A stretch of 55,902 nt of DNA. Source: Clostridia bacterium. GTDB taxonomy: Bacteria > Bacillota > Clostridia > Oscillospirales > CAG-272. Below are positions 36,010-46,208 of the stretch, piece by piece. The notes beneath the pieces were generated by a model. It searched no databases and was not told the DNA's origin. It was given only the letters and a program-made list of their open reading frames with translations. The first letter of the stretch is position 1. Each line of letters starts with the position of its first letter. The position numbers were made by a program, and so were the translations under genes. Location: assembly GCA_017399145.1 (NCBI GenBank), contig JAFQEG010000028.1, positions 1 through 55,902 of the forward strand. The letters are read 5' to 3'.

Positions 36010-37251
36010 TTATTTTTGATATAATTCCTCTTCAATTTTGAGCAGACGGTTATATTTTGAAACACGGTCCATTCTACAAGGGGCACCAGTTTTAATGAAT
36101 CCTGCATTTGTAGCAACTGCAATGTCAGCAATGTAGGTATCATCTGTTTCACCCGACCTGTGAGAAATAATTGTAGCATAGGTGTGCTTTTTGGCAAGTC
36201 TTATTACTTCAAGAGTCTGGGAAAGAGTACCTATTTGATTAGGCTTGATTAAAATCGAATTTCCCATTTTTTCACTAATTCCCTTATGCAATCTATCTGT
36301 GTTAGTAACAAACAAATCATCACCAACTAATAAAACCTTATTTCCTAATCTTTCTGTGATTTTTCGCCAACCATCGTAATCCTTTTCGCCAAGAGGGTCC
36401 TCGATAGAGAATATAGGATATTTCTCGATTAAAGCTTCCCATTTGTCAATTAATTCTTCTGATGAATAGGTCGTACCATTCTTTGGTAGAGTATATTTGC
36501 CCTTACCAATCCACCATTCGCTTGAAGCAATATCTAAAGCTATTTTTATTGACCCAGTGTCGTAATTTGCTTTATTGATGGCTTCTATAATAAGTTCAAT
36601 TGCCTCGCATTCATCCTTTAAATTTGGGGCAAAGCCACCCTCATCACCTACGGATACAGATAAATGCTTAGCTTTTAAAATTTTCTTTAATGATTGATAT
36701 ACCTCGCACCCTGCACGCAATGCTTCCTTAAAGGATGAGAAGCCACAAGGCACTATCATAAACTCTTGTATATCTAAATTATTTGATGCGTGCGCACCAC
36801 CATTTAAAATATTCATAAAAGGGATAGGAAGCTTATTTCCAAATATTCCACCTAGATACTTATATAGCGGTTGATTATAAAAGCTAGCATTAGCCTTTGC
36901 AAGGGCAAGGGAGACTGAAAGAGTAGCATTAGCACCTAACTGTGATTTATTGCTAGTAGGGTCTAGGCTAGTCATAGCCTTGTCAATTAAGAGAATTTCC
37001 TCACAGTCTCTATCAACTAGATAAGGTGCAATTTTATGATTTACGTTTTCTACTGCCTTTAAAACTCCTTTTCCAAAATATCTTTTCTCGTCATCATCTC
37101 TTAACTCAATTGCTTCATAAACACCGGTTGAGGCACCGGAGGGGACAGATGCGACCCCTGTTTTTCCATTGTTTAACTCAACCTCGGTTTCAATAGTAGG
37201 GTAGCCTCTTGAATCAATTATTTCTCTTGCCTTTATAGATTTTATTTTCAT
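36010..37251 (-). CDS. eno: Enolase
   Basis: A 413-residue glycolytic enzyme that dehydrates 2-phosphoglycerate. Landmarks present are [39 protein letters not shown], the metal ligands in ALDIAS, IEDPL and VGDDLF, the catalytic Lys in [10 protein letters not shown], and SHRSGETDD. It is about 15 residues shorter than usual bacterial enolase, and [13 protein letters not shown] and [12 protein letters not shown] are less common wordings, pointing to a divergent branch. GAAAGGA precedes the ATG. Confidence 0.95.
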   Translation of the reverse strand: MKIKSIKAREIIDSRGYPTIETEVELNNGKTGVASVPSGASTGVYEAIELRDDDEKRYFGKGVLKAVENVNHKIAPYLVDRDCEEILLIDKAMTSLDPTSNKSQLGANATLSVSLALAKANASFYNQPLYKYLGGIFGNKLPIPFMNILNGGAHASNNLDIQEFMIVPCGFSSFKEALRAGCEVYQSLKKILKAKHLSVSVGDEGGFAPNLKDECEAIELIIEAINKANYDTGSIKIALDIASSEWWIGKGKYTLPKNGTTYSSEELIDKWEALIEKYPIFSIEDPLGEKDYDGWRKITERLGNKVLLVGDDLFVTNTDRLHKGISEKMGNSILIKPNQIGTLSQTLEVIRLAKKHTYATIISHRSGETDDTYIADIAVATNAGFIKTGAPCRMDRVSKYNRLLKIEEELYQK

Positions 37252-37336
37252 TTGTTATTCCTTTCGTTTTTTTCTTATTATTGCCAATATAACAAGAAAT
37301 AAAACCAAAAAGCTTACCCTGTGTCTAAATTAACAG

Positions 37337-37365
37337 AAAAATCAGGCATAAAATGCCTGATTTTT
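37337..37365 (-). terminator. Terminator of the AI-2E-type transporter gene
   Basis: The stem AAAAATCAGGCAT/ATGCCTGATTTTT with an AAA loop; A and T runs on both sides. Confidence 0.85.
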
Positions 37366-37372
37366 TTAGATA

Positions 37373-38626
37373 TTAGCTTTTAGCACCGCTTGAAGGGTTG
37401 TCGTCTGCACCAGTTGGTATATCCTTGTAAATATCAGGTGAGGCATAATGTCCTTCATCAATTGGCATATTCTTTTTACGAAGTCTTTTGTTAATAATGC
37501 GTGAGAAAATATAACAAACAACTGCGCATAGAGGTACACCGATTACCATACCTACAAATCCAAATAGATGCGAGCATAGTGTGGTAGCTGCGATTACGCC
37601 GATTGGTGTAAGACCAGTTGAAGCACCGTGAATGTGAGGTGCAATTAGGTTACCATCTATTTGTTGAATGATTAGAATAATTAATGCAAATAGTACAACC
37701 TTCCAAATATCGCCAGTTGCAATTAAAATCAATACAGCAGAAGGGATTGAACCGATAAATGGTCCAAAGAATGGAATAATATTTGTAACACCACAGATTA
37801 CACCGATAAGTGCTGCAAATGGGAATCCACATGCCCAAAGCACAAGACCTATAACAATTCCAACAAGAATTGAGTCTAGAATTGCGCCTACAATGTATCT
37901 TGCAAATGTATTATTTGTGTAATTTGCAAAGTCCATTATTCTTTCATAGTTCTTTTGCTTGAAGATTGCACAGAGAAGTCTCTTAGTGCGTCTAATAATT
38001 GATTCCTTATAAATTAAGAAGTAGATTGAAAGAATAATTCCAACTATAATTGAAAAAGCGTGTGAGCCGATTGTAATAACAATATGAATTATAGTTGTTG
38101 CAACTGACCCAAGCATCCCTGCAATATCGGAGGTGGCAGAATCAGATGAAAAATAATCAGTTATTTGTTGGAGTGTAACATTAGGGTCCTCAACTCCTGG
38201 GATTTTAGAAAGTATATCTAAAAGTGAGGCTTTGATTGACTGCACGTATGCAGGAAACTTTTCTGCAAGTGTTTTAACGTTATCAACAATGTTAGGTACT
38301 ACAAGCCAAATAAACAATGCAATAATTGCAGCAATTGTAATATAAGCTAGGATAAGAGAGAATGCCTTTCTTAGCTTATGATGCTCCTTTTTCTTTTCAA
38401 CAAACTTAAAAACGTGCTTGTGATACTTCTTATAAAGAGGATTGATTAAAAATGCAAAGACAAATCCATAAACAAAGGCGGACATTGCATCAACAATACC
38501 AGAAATTACACTAGTAATGTCAGAAAACTTGATAATTGCAAAAATCAATCCAACGAGTAAAGCACCGACTATAAATGCAATAGCACCATAGCGAAAATAC
38601 TTATTTTCCTTGAATTTTTTAAACAT
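37373..38626 (-). CDS. AI-2E family transporter
   Basis: A 417-residue membrane protein with about eight spans in the AI-2E (YdiK/TqsA/PerM) arrangement: two N-terminal spans, one span near residue 95-110, a soluble segment (about 115-180), then a hydrophobic C-terminal half. The family motif region GVTNIIPFFGPFIGSIPSAVLIL and QQIDGNLIAPHIHG is well conserved. Despite the name, members export varied small substrates or act in sodium/proton exchange; the substrate here is unknown. Own promoter and terminator. Confidence 0.9.
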   Translation of the reverse strand: MFKKFKENKYFRYGAIAFIVGALLVGLIFAIIKFSDITSVISGIVDAMSAFVYGFVFAFLINPLYKKYHKHVFKFVEKKKEHHKLRKAFSLILAYITIAAIIALFIWLVVPNIVDNVKTLAEKFPAYVQSIKASLLDILSKIPGVEDPNVTLQQITDYFSSDSATSDIAGMLGSVATTIIHIVITIGSHAFSIIVGIILSIYFLIYKESIIRRTKRLLCAIFKQKNYERIMDFANYTNNTFARYIVGAILDSILVGIVIGLVLWACGFPFAALIGVICGVTNIIPFFGPFIGSIPSAVLILIATGDIWKVVLFALIILIIQQIDGNLIAPHIHGASTGLTPIGVIAATTLCSHLFGFVGMVIGVPLCAVVCYIFSRIINKRLRKKNMPIDEGHYASPDIYKDIPTGADDNPSSGAKS

Positions 38627-38661
38627 TTAGCAAAACCTACCCAAATTAAATTATCATTATC

Positions 38662-38690
38662 ATTTTATACCAAAAAAAATTATAAGTCAA
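38662..38690 (-). promoter_or_regulatory. Promoter of the AI-2E-type transporter gene
   Basis: On the minus strand: TTGACT (38685-38690), 17 bases, TAAAAT (38662-38667). Confidence 0.65.
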
Positions 38691-38712
38691 TAGACAATTG
38701 AATTTTTATGCA

Positions 38713-38741
38713 ATAAAAAGGGCAATCGATCGATTGCCCTT
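38713..38741 (-). terminator. Terminator of guaB
   Basis: AAGGGCAATCGA/TCGATTGCCCTT is a perfect 24-base palindrome (38718-38741) followed on the minus strand by a T run. Confidence 0.85.
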
Positions 38742-38748
38742 AATATAA

Positions 38749-40248
<1,500 letters not shown>

Positions 40249-40259
40249 TTATTTTTTTA

Positions 40260-40288
40260 ATTATAAAACGAAAAAAACAATTTGTCAA
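40260..40288 (-). promoter_or_regulatory. Consensus promoter of guaB
   Basis: On the minus strand: TTGACA (40283-40288), 17 bases, TATAAT (40260-40265), both perfect, 33 bases upstream of the ATG. Confidence 0.85.
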
Positions 40289-40304
40289 CAAAAAAACAGA
40301 AAAT

Positions 40305-41201
40305 TCAAATGGTTTTACATAAAAAAGCACGAATTGAACAATTTTTTAAAGCATTATATGCTTTTATTTGTGATTTTTCATTGTCAAATATGCCGAAAAC
40401 AGATGGTCCACTACCACTCATAAGAGTGCCAATGGCACCATTTTCTAAAAGTATTTTCTTAATTTTAGAAATGCTTGGTATTTCTGGTATAATTACATTT
40501 TCAAATTTGTTGTAAAGAAGGGCAGAAACACCTTCAATATCGCCATTTTCGATAGCATTTTTCATATCGTCTAGCTTGCCATAGGGCAGAGGTGAGGTGC
40601 CATATTTTGAATCAAGCATCGAGAAGGCAACAGGTGTTGACACGCTTGAATTGTCAATAGCACAAACTAAAAGCATTTCCCGAGTGGGTGAAAGCCTTGT
40701 AATTTCTTCGCCAATTCCCCTGCAAATACAAGTGCCACCGGTTAAGCAAAAGGGAATATCAGCACCGATTTTTGCGCCAATTGTACAAAGGTCATCAAGG
40801 GAAAACGGTGTGCCAAAATACTGATTTAATAGCTTCATAGCAGTAGCGCCATCACTACTGCCACCTGCCATTCCTGCCGAAATAGGAATGCTTTTTTCTA
40901 TTTCGAATGTTATGTGCTTGCCGGAAATATTAGCCTTTTCAAGAAAAGCACTTGCGGTTTTATAAACTAGGTTACCCTTATCGTTTGGAATTACTGCACA
41001 GGCAGTTTTAATCTCAATTTGATTTTCACCCTCAATATCAACAACCTCAAGGGTTATTTTGTCACTTAACGAAACGCTTTGCATAACGGATTCAATATAG
41101 TGATAGCCATTTTCCATTTTGGAAAGGACATCAAGATAAAGATTAATCTTGCCATAGGCTAGAGCTGATATTTTATTTTGCATCATACCAGGTTTTACCA
41201 A
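40305..41201 (-). CDS. ispE: 4-diphosphocytidyl-2-C-methyl-D-erythritol kinase
   Basis: A GHMP kinase of the MEP isoprenoid pathway. AYGKINLYLDVL at the N-terminus, the ATP loop PISAGMAGGSSDGATAM and the C-terminal LMSGSGPSVFGIF are all present. Two starts are possible: TTG at 41201 with GAGG six bases upstream (298 residues), or ATG at 41186 with no obvious site but coupled to the polA stop. I keep the first because of its ribosome binding site. It overlaps the end of polA. Confidence 0.94.
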   Translation of the reverse strand: MVKPGMMQNKISALAYGKINLYLDVLSKMENGYHYIESVMQSVSLSDKITLEVVDIEGENQIEIKTACAVIPNDKGNLVYKTASAFLEKANISGKHITFEIEKSIPISAGMAGGSSDGATAMKLLNQYFGTPFSLDDLCTIGAKIGADIPFCLTGGTCICRGIGEEITRLSPTREMLLVCAIDNSSVSTPVAFSMLDSKYGTSPLPYGKLDDMKNAIENGDIEGVSALLYNKFENVIIPEIPSISKIKKILLENGAIGTLMSGSGPSVFGIFDNEKSQIKAYNALKNCSIRAFLCKTI

Positions 41202-43707
41202 CAGCTACCTCGGCTGTAAGTGGCACTATAAGCTTTTGTGCCCCCTCCATTTCTGTTTTTAGTATTTCAAGGGCCTTTTCATAGCAATCCTTATGTGCCT
41301 CAACAATCAATTCGTCGTGGACCTGAAGAATTAATCTTGCATCAATTCCAGATTCCTTTAGTGCTTTATCAACATTTATCATAGCAATTTTAATAATATC
41401 GGCAGCAGTGCCTTGAATAGGGCTATTCATCGCAACCCTTTCGCCGAATGCTTGACGCATTTTATTCTTTTCTCTTAATTCAGGAATATAACGAATTCTT
41501 CCAAGCATTGTTTTTGCATAGCCAGTCATTCTAGCCTCGCTAATAAGGTGCTGAATATATTCATGAATTTGTGGATAAGTCGCAAAGTAGGAATTGATAT
41601 ATTCCTTAGCCTCAGCCTTTGAAATGTGAAGGTCCTTGCCAAGAGAGAAGTCGCCAATTCCGTATACAATACCGAAGTTTACTGCCTTCGCTCTTTTTCT
41701 CAATTCAGCGGTTACGTCCTCGGGCGCAACATTGAAAACTAGGGAAGCGGTCATTGTATGGATGTCCATACCAGTTTTGAAGGCATGAGTCATATTTATA
41801 TCTTGGGAAAGATGCGCAAGCACCTTCAACTCAATTTGAGAGTAGTCGGCATCAATCAATACGTAATCGTCATTCTTAGTTGTGAAATATTTACGAAGAT
41901 TTTTGCCAAGGTCGGTCCTAATAGGAATGTTTTGTAGGTTTGGCTCAGTTGACGAAAGCCTACCAGTTACTGCAACTGTTTGATTAAAGGTTGTATGAAT
42001 AATCCCGTTTTCATCGGCAACCTTCATAAGCCCAATACAATAGGTGCTATTTAGCTTAGCAACCTTTCTGTATTCCAAAACCTGTTCAACTATTTCGTAT
42101 CTTTCAGCTAAATCCTCAAGCACGTCAGCGCTAGTTGAATATCCGGTTTTAGTTTTCTTTCCGTGGGGAAGTCCCAGCCTGTCAAAAAGCACCTCTCCAA
42201 GTTGCTTAGGTGAATTAATATTAAACTCAACACCACTTAATTGATAAATTCTTTCCTTATATTTGTCCTCTAGCTGAGTAAGAATTTTAGAGTACTCCGA
42301 AAGTCCATCTAAATTAACCTTAAAGCCTTCCTTTTCCATAGAGTGGAGCACTCTTGCAAGAGGAATTTCAATATCGGTAAGAATATGAAGTGTTTCATCT
42401 CGTTCAAGTCTACGCTTCATTTCAGTATAAAGCTTGAATATAATTTGAGCGCCATATTTTTCCTCAAATACAACGTCAAGATAAGAAATTGCAAGGGTAG
42501 GAAGGTCGTATGACGAATCCGATGGTGAGATTACATAGCCTGCAAGCATAGTATCAAATACACAGCAAATATCACACTTTGAAAGAAGACTCTTTAGGTC
42601 ATGACAAATAACAGGACTATAGGTTAAAAATTCAGTCAAAAGGTCTACTTTACACTGATATACAAGACCATTTGCAGTACAAATCTGTGCCTCATCTCCA
42701 ATGAAGTAAACGGCACAGGGCACATTTTGAAATGGTGGTGCTTCATAAATTATGTCTTGTGAAAAGGTGACAGACTCAACAGGAATATCAAAGCCAATTT
42801 GCTCCATTTCAGCAAAGGGGTCAATTCCAACCTGTTGTGCTTCCTCAACCTTGTCTAAGCCAAATTTTTTAATTAAGGAAGAAAACTCATACTTGGCAAA
42901 TTCACGGCGAAGATTTGCAGAATCTACGCCCTTGTTGGTTAGGTCTTCAATTTGCTTTTCAATTGGCACGTCTAAAACGATTGTAGCAAGAAATTTTGAG
43001 GTGAATGCCATATCCTTGCTATTTGTAAGCTTGTCCTTCATTCCTTGAGAAAGAGAAGAGGACTCATATTCCTCATATAGCTTTTCCAAGCTACCATACT
43101 CGGAAATTAGCTTAAAGGCACCTTTTTCGCCTATACCTGCAACACCAGGAATATTATCAGAGGAATCACCCATAATCGCCTTTACATCAATATATTGAGT
43201 AGGTGTAACCCCATATTCCTCTATAAATTTTTCAGGGTCGTAAACAACGTCCTCTTTAGTTTTAACTAAAATAACGGAGGTCTCGTCGTTTATTAGCTGA
43301 AGAGAATCACGGTCACCGGTTAAAACGTATGAATGCACGTCCTCGCCTGGGATTCTTGAAACAGTACCGATTATATCGTCAGCCTCGTAGCCCTCTAATT
43401 CAATAAGGTTAAAGCCAAGCATCTTTGTAAGTGTCTTAGCGATTGGAAGCTGTATTGCCAAGTCCTCTGGCATTGGTTTTCTGTTAGCCTTGTAAAAATC
43501 ACAAGCCTTATGTCTAAATGTCTTGACCTTCAAATCAAAGGCAATAACTGCATACTCTGGCTTAAGATTATCAAGATGCTTTTTAAGAATGTTCATCATT
43601 CCGTATAGTGCATTAGTAGGAGTGCCGTCCTTAGTTGTCAAGTTATGCACACCATAAAAAGCCCTATTAAGAATGCTGTTACCATCAACAATTAATAGCT
43701 TTTTCAT
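41173..43707 (-). CDS. polA: DNA polymerase I
   Basis: 844 residues. The 5'-3' exonuclease domain (about 1-290) has VDGNSILNRAFYG, AFD and EGYEADDIIG. The middle 3'-5' exonuclease-like domain (about 300-460) lacks the DxE motif (the position reads YFIGDEAQ), so proofreading is predicted lost, as in Bacillus. The polymerase domain has motif A DADYSQIELKVLAH, motif B RAKAVNFGIVYG and motif C QVHDEL. It starts directly at the stop of the TSCPD gene, whose last codons supply its GGAG. Confidence 0.97.
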   Translation of the reverse strand: MKKLLIVDGNSILNRAFYGVHNLTTKDGTPTNALYGMMNILKKHLDNLKPEYAVIAFDLKVKTFRHKACDFYKANRKPMPEDLAIQLPIAKTLTKMLGFNLIELEGYEADDIIGTVSRIPGEDVHSYVLTGDRDSLQLINDETSVILVKTKEDVVYDPEKFIEEYGVTPTQYIDVKAIMGDSSDNIPGVAGIGEKGAFKLISEYGSLEKLYEEYESSSLSQGMKDKLTNSKDMAFTSKFLATIVLDVPIEKQIEDLTNKGVDSANLRREFAKYEFSSLIKKFGLDKVEEAQQVGIDPFAEMEQIGFDIPVESVTFSQDIIYEAPPFQNVPCAVYFIGDEAQICTANGLVYQCKVDLLTEFLTYSPVICHDLKSLLSKCDICCVFDTMLAGYVISPSDSSYDLPTLAISYLDVVFEEKYGAQIIFKLYTEMKRRLERDETLHILTDIEIPLARVLHSMEKEGFKVNLDGLSEYSKILTQLEDKYKERIYQLSGVEFNINSPKQLGEVLFDRLGLPHGKKTKTGYSTSADVLEDLAERYEIVEQVLEYRKVAKLNSTYCIGLMKVADENGIIHTTFNQTVAVTGRLSSTEPNLQNIPIRTDLGKNLRKYFTTKNDDYVLIDADYSQIELKVLAHLSQDINMTHAFKTGMDIHTMTASLVFNVAPEDVTAELRKRAKAVNFGIVYGIGDFSLGKDLHISKAEAKEYINSYFATYPQIHEYIQHLISEARMTGYAKTMLGRIRYIPELREKNKMRQAFGERVAMNSPIQGTAADIIKIAMINVDKALKESGIDARLILQVHDELIVEAHKDCYEKALEILKTEMEGAQKLIVPLTAEVAVGKTWYDAK

Positions 43708-43965
43708 TTATTCTCCTTGCTCTAAAAGAGCCTTTTCAATAGCAATAGCAAGCTGGTCGGCACAGGAGGTATTCTTAAATCCACAAATGTTGCCCTTAAG
43801 AATTTCCACAACCCTTTTACCTTCCATTCCTTCAACAAGCTTAGATACAGCCTTTAGGTTGCCATTACAGCCACCTCTAAAGGAAACGTTGGAAACAATG
43901 CCGTCATTTAGCTCAAATTCGATTACAGAGGCACAAACACCCCTTGTTTTGTAAGTGTAACTCAT
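43708..43965 (-). CDS. TSCPD domain protein (TIGR03905 family)
   Basis: An 85-residue protein with the TSCPD signature near the C-terminus in the form NTSCADQLAIAIEKAL, and an N-terminal region GVCASVIEFELNDG...FRGGCNGNLKAVSKLVEG typical of the TIGR03905 family. The TSCPD domain is also found at the C-terminus of some ribonucleotide reductases; the free-standing version has no assigned function. It is cotranscribed with polA and ispE. Confidence 0.9.
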   Translation of the reverse strand: MSYTYKTRGVCASVIEFELNDGIVSNVSFRGGCNGNLKAVSKLVEGMEGKRVVEILKGNICGFKNTSCADQLAIAIEKALLEQGE

Positions 43966-44077
43966 AAATTTCTCCTATTTTACAAAAAAAGACTACAAAT
44001 TTTGAAATATGTGTGCTAAAATACATATCAAGTAGCTTATTGCTTCTATTTTATCAAAAAACGGAGAAAAATTCAAT

Positions 44078-44815
44078 ATGAGAATGAAAAAAAAGAAGCA
44101 TGGACAAGAAAGATTAAAGCTTTTGTCAATGCTAACAGTACAAAATGTAGAGGCCTTTGCACAAAATCCTAATTCTTACTATGACTGCGAAAGACCTCTT
44201 CGCATAGAAATCGGTTGCGGAAAGGGCGATTTTGTTTGTGGAAAGTCTAAGCAAGAGCCAGACTATAACTATTTAGCAATTGAAAAAATTGCAGACGTTT
44301 GCACCCTTGCAACAGAGAATTACGCAATTCAAAGAGGCCTTGGCGACCTTGCACCCAACGGAGGATGGAAGCGTGCTGACGGAAAGGTTTTCCCACTTGG
44401 TGAGGTTGTGGAGTTTGAAAAGAACCAGCTTGGTAATGTAAGATTTACAGTAGGCGATGCTAAGGAATTGCTTTCTTGCTTTCCTGACAATTCAGCTGAT
44501 GCAATCTTTATAAACTTCTGTGACCCTTGGAGTAAGAAGGGACATACGAAGAGAAGACTAACATATATTGAGTTTTTGAAAATGTACTCAAGAGTATTAA
44601 AACCAGACGGTAAACTATATTTCAAGACAGACAACAGACCTCTTTTTGATTTCTCACTTGAAGAGGTTGAAAAATCTCCTTTTACATTAGAATTTCATAC
44701 CTTTGATTTGCACAATTCAGAAATGGATAGCATCAATATTAGAACCGAATACGAAAGAAATTTTAGTGCAAAGGGCTTTACTATAAATATGCTAATTGCT
44801 AAGAATAATAAATAG
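44078..44815 (+). CDS. trmB: tRNA (guanine-N7)-methyltransferase TrmB
   Basis: A 245-residue SAM-dependent enzyme forming m7G46. LRIEIGCGKGDFV is the SAM motif, NFCDPWSKKGHTKRRLT the conserved catalytic segment and LYFKTDNRPLFDFS the later motif. Between residues ~90 and ~122 there is an insertion (about 30 residues, GLGDLAPNGGWKRADG...VVEFEK) relative to the common form. GGAG lies 11 bases before the ATG. Confidence 0.95.
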   Translation: MRMKKKKHGQERLKLLSMLTVQNVEAFAQNPNSYYDCERPLRIEIGCGKGDFVCGKSKQEPDYNYLAIEKIADVCTLATENYAIQRGLGDLAPNGGWKRADGKVFPLGEVVEFEKNQLGNVRFTVGDAKELLSCFPDNSADAIFINFCDPWSKKGHTKRRLTYIEFLKMYSRVLKPDGKLYFKTDNRPLFDFSLEEVEKSPFTLEFHTFDLHNSEMDSINIRTEYERNFSAKGFTINMLIAKNNK

Positions 44816-44827
44816 TCATTGGTTTTA

Positions 44828-44876
44828 CCCTCGCATATAATGAAAATGAGAAGAAATTCTCAATAATTTATGAGGG
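44828..44876 (+). promoter_or_regulatory. dpaA leader: hairpin masking the ribosome binding site, with a candidate sporulation -10 box
   Basis: CCCTC (44828-44832) pairs with GAGGG (44872-44876), extended by ATA/TAT. GAGGG is the dpaA ribosome binding site (six bases before the ATG at 44883). An inner hairpin TGAGAA-GAAA-TTCTCA lies at 44847-44862. CATATAAT (44834-44841) in the left arm matches the -10 of sigma-E/sigma-K promoters at 7 of 8 positions; the -35 is weak. Confidence 0.45.
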
Positions 44877-44882
44877 AAAGCA

Positions 44883-45623
44883 ATGAAAATAAGTATTGTA
44901 TCGCAAGATAAAAGATATATAGAGTTAAATGAAATATTGTTGTCTAACGGATATGATTCAAAGATTTGCACAATAGATAATATTGGGTCTACTGATATTT
45001 TAATATTGTCCGTTAGAAGAGAGCTTGATGATAGCGAATTAAAGGTGCTTTTGTCAAAAATACCAAGGGACACACTCGTTTTATCTGGCAACAAAAATAA
45101 AATAAAAGAATATTTTGACGGCAGAGTTGTTGACTATTCGGCTAGTGAGGAATTTTTAGAAAAAAATGCTTATCTTACTGCCGAGGCAACCGTTTCTGTG
45201 CTTCACTCACTTTTGAAAAGAAGTTTAAAGGACTTAAAAATTTTTGTGTGTGGCTATGGACGGATAGGAAGGCATCTTTGTCGTATTTTTTCGTCACTAG
45301 GTGCTAAGATGTATGCATATGCACGAAGAGAAGAGATAAGAGATAAAATTAAAAATGACGGATATATAAGCAAGCCTCTTGAGTTTTCGTCATCGTGTAA
45401 TGTAGTGCTAAATACTGTACCATCAATTATTTTTAGTAAAGAAATGATAGACAATATCTCGTCTAACACTTGTATTATTGAGCTTGCCTCACAGCCTGGT
45501 GGATTTGAGGATGCTTCAAGAGTATATACAGCATCTGGCTTGCCTGGTAAGATTTTTCCCAAAAGCTCTGCCGAAATTATATACGATACAATTAAAAATC
45601 TTTTCCCTTATAGGAAAGGATAA
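44883..45623 (+). CDS. dpaA: Dipicolinate synthase subunit A
   Basis: A 246-residue Rossmann protein. The nucleotide site is LKIFVCGYGRIGRHLCRIFSSLGAKMYAYARR (about residues 119-150), followed by NVVLNTVPSIIF and ELASQPGG, the DpaA pattern. With DpaB it makes dipicolinic acid, the calcium chelator of the spore core. It is about 45 residues shorter than typical DpaA at the N-terminus. A candidate mother-cell promoter overlaps its leader. dpaB follows after six bases. Confidence 0.88.
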   Translation: MKISIVSQDKRYIELNEILLSNGYDSKICTIDNIGSTDILILSVRRELDDSELKVLLSKIPRDTLVLSGNKNKIKEYFDGRVVDYSASEEFLEKNAYLTAEATVSVLHSLLKRSLKDLKIFVCGYGRIGRHLCRIFSSLGAKMYAYARREEIRDKIKNDGYISKPLEFSSSCNVVLNTVPSIIFSKEMIDNISSNTCIIELASQPGGFEDASRVYTASGLPGKIFPKSSAEIIYDTIKNLFPYRKG

Positions 45624-45629
45624 TGTCAT

Positions 45630-46190
45630 ATGATAGGATACGCATTTTGTGGCTCCTTTTGTACACACAAGCAAAGCCTTGACAAGCTGACAGCACTGAA
45701 AAGTGATGGTTATGATATACTACCAATAATGAGCGAAAACGTATATACAACGGATACTCGTTTTGGCAAGGCTTGCGATTTAATAAATAAGGTAGAAGAC
45801 ATAACCAAAAGCAAGGTTATACACACCATTGTAGAGGCTGAGCCTTTAGGACCTAGAGTTAAGCTTGATGCCTTAGTTATTGCGCCCTGTACGGGAAACA
45901 CTCTTGCTAAGATTGCAAGAGGGATAACCGACACCCCAGTAACAATGGCAGCTAAAGCACATCTAAGGTCAGATAGACCAACCGTAATAGCATTATGCTC
46001 AAATGATGCATTATCTGCTAATTTGCAGAATATAAGCATTTTATTAGAAAGAAAAAACGTATTTTTTGTACCTATGAAGCAGGACGACCCTAAAAATAAG
46101 CCTCATTCACTCGTATGCGATTTCTCTCAATTAGAGGAAACCCTTAAGCTTGCACTTGTAGGAAAGCAATTACAGCCTTTATTTAAATGA
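45630..46190 (+). CDS. dpaB: Dipicolinate synthase subunit B
   Basis: A 186-residue flavoprotein-fold subunit. GYAFCGSFCTHKQSLDKLTAL, LDALVIAPCTGNTLAKIARGITDTPVTMAAKAHLR and VFFVPMKQDDP are characteristic of SpoVFB/DpaB. AAAGGA precedes the ATG. Together with dpaA this marks the organism as spore-forming. Confidence 0.93.
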   Translation: MIGYAFCGSFCTHKQSLDKLTALKSDGYDILPIMSENVYTTDTRFGKACDLINKVEDITKSKVIHTIVEAEPLGPRVKLDALVIAPCTGNTLAKIARGITDTPVTMAAKAHLRSDRPTVIALCSNDALSANLQNISILLERKNVFFVPMKQDDPKNKPHSLVCDFSQLEETLKLALVGKQLQPLFK

Positions 46191-46208
46191 GAGAAGTGAG
46201 GAAGTAAA

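Noticed and set aside
38718-38741. 24-base palindrome AAGGGCAATCGA/TCGATTGCCCTT as a regulator site
   Set aside because: It directly follows the guaB stop and runs into a T tract on the minus strand, which an intrinsic terminator explains.
44002-44024. Promoter for trmB from TTGAAA at 44002
   Set aside because: No acceptable -10 box at 16-18 bases; TAAAAT lies too close. The true promoter was not identified.
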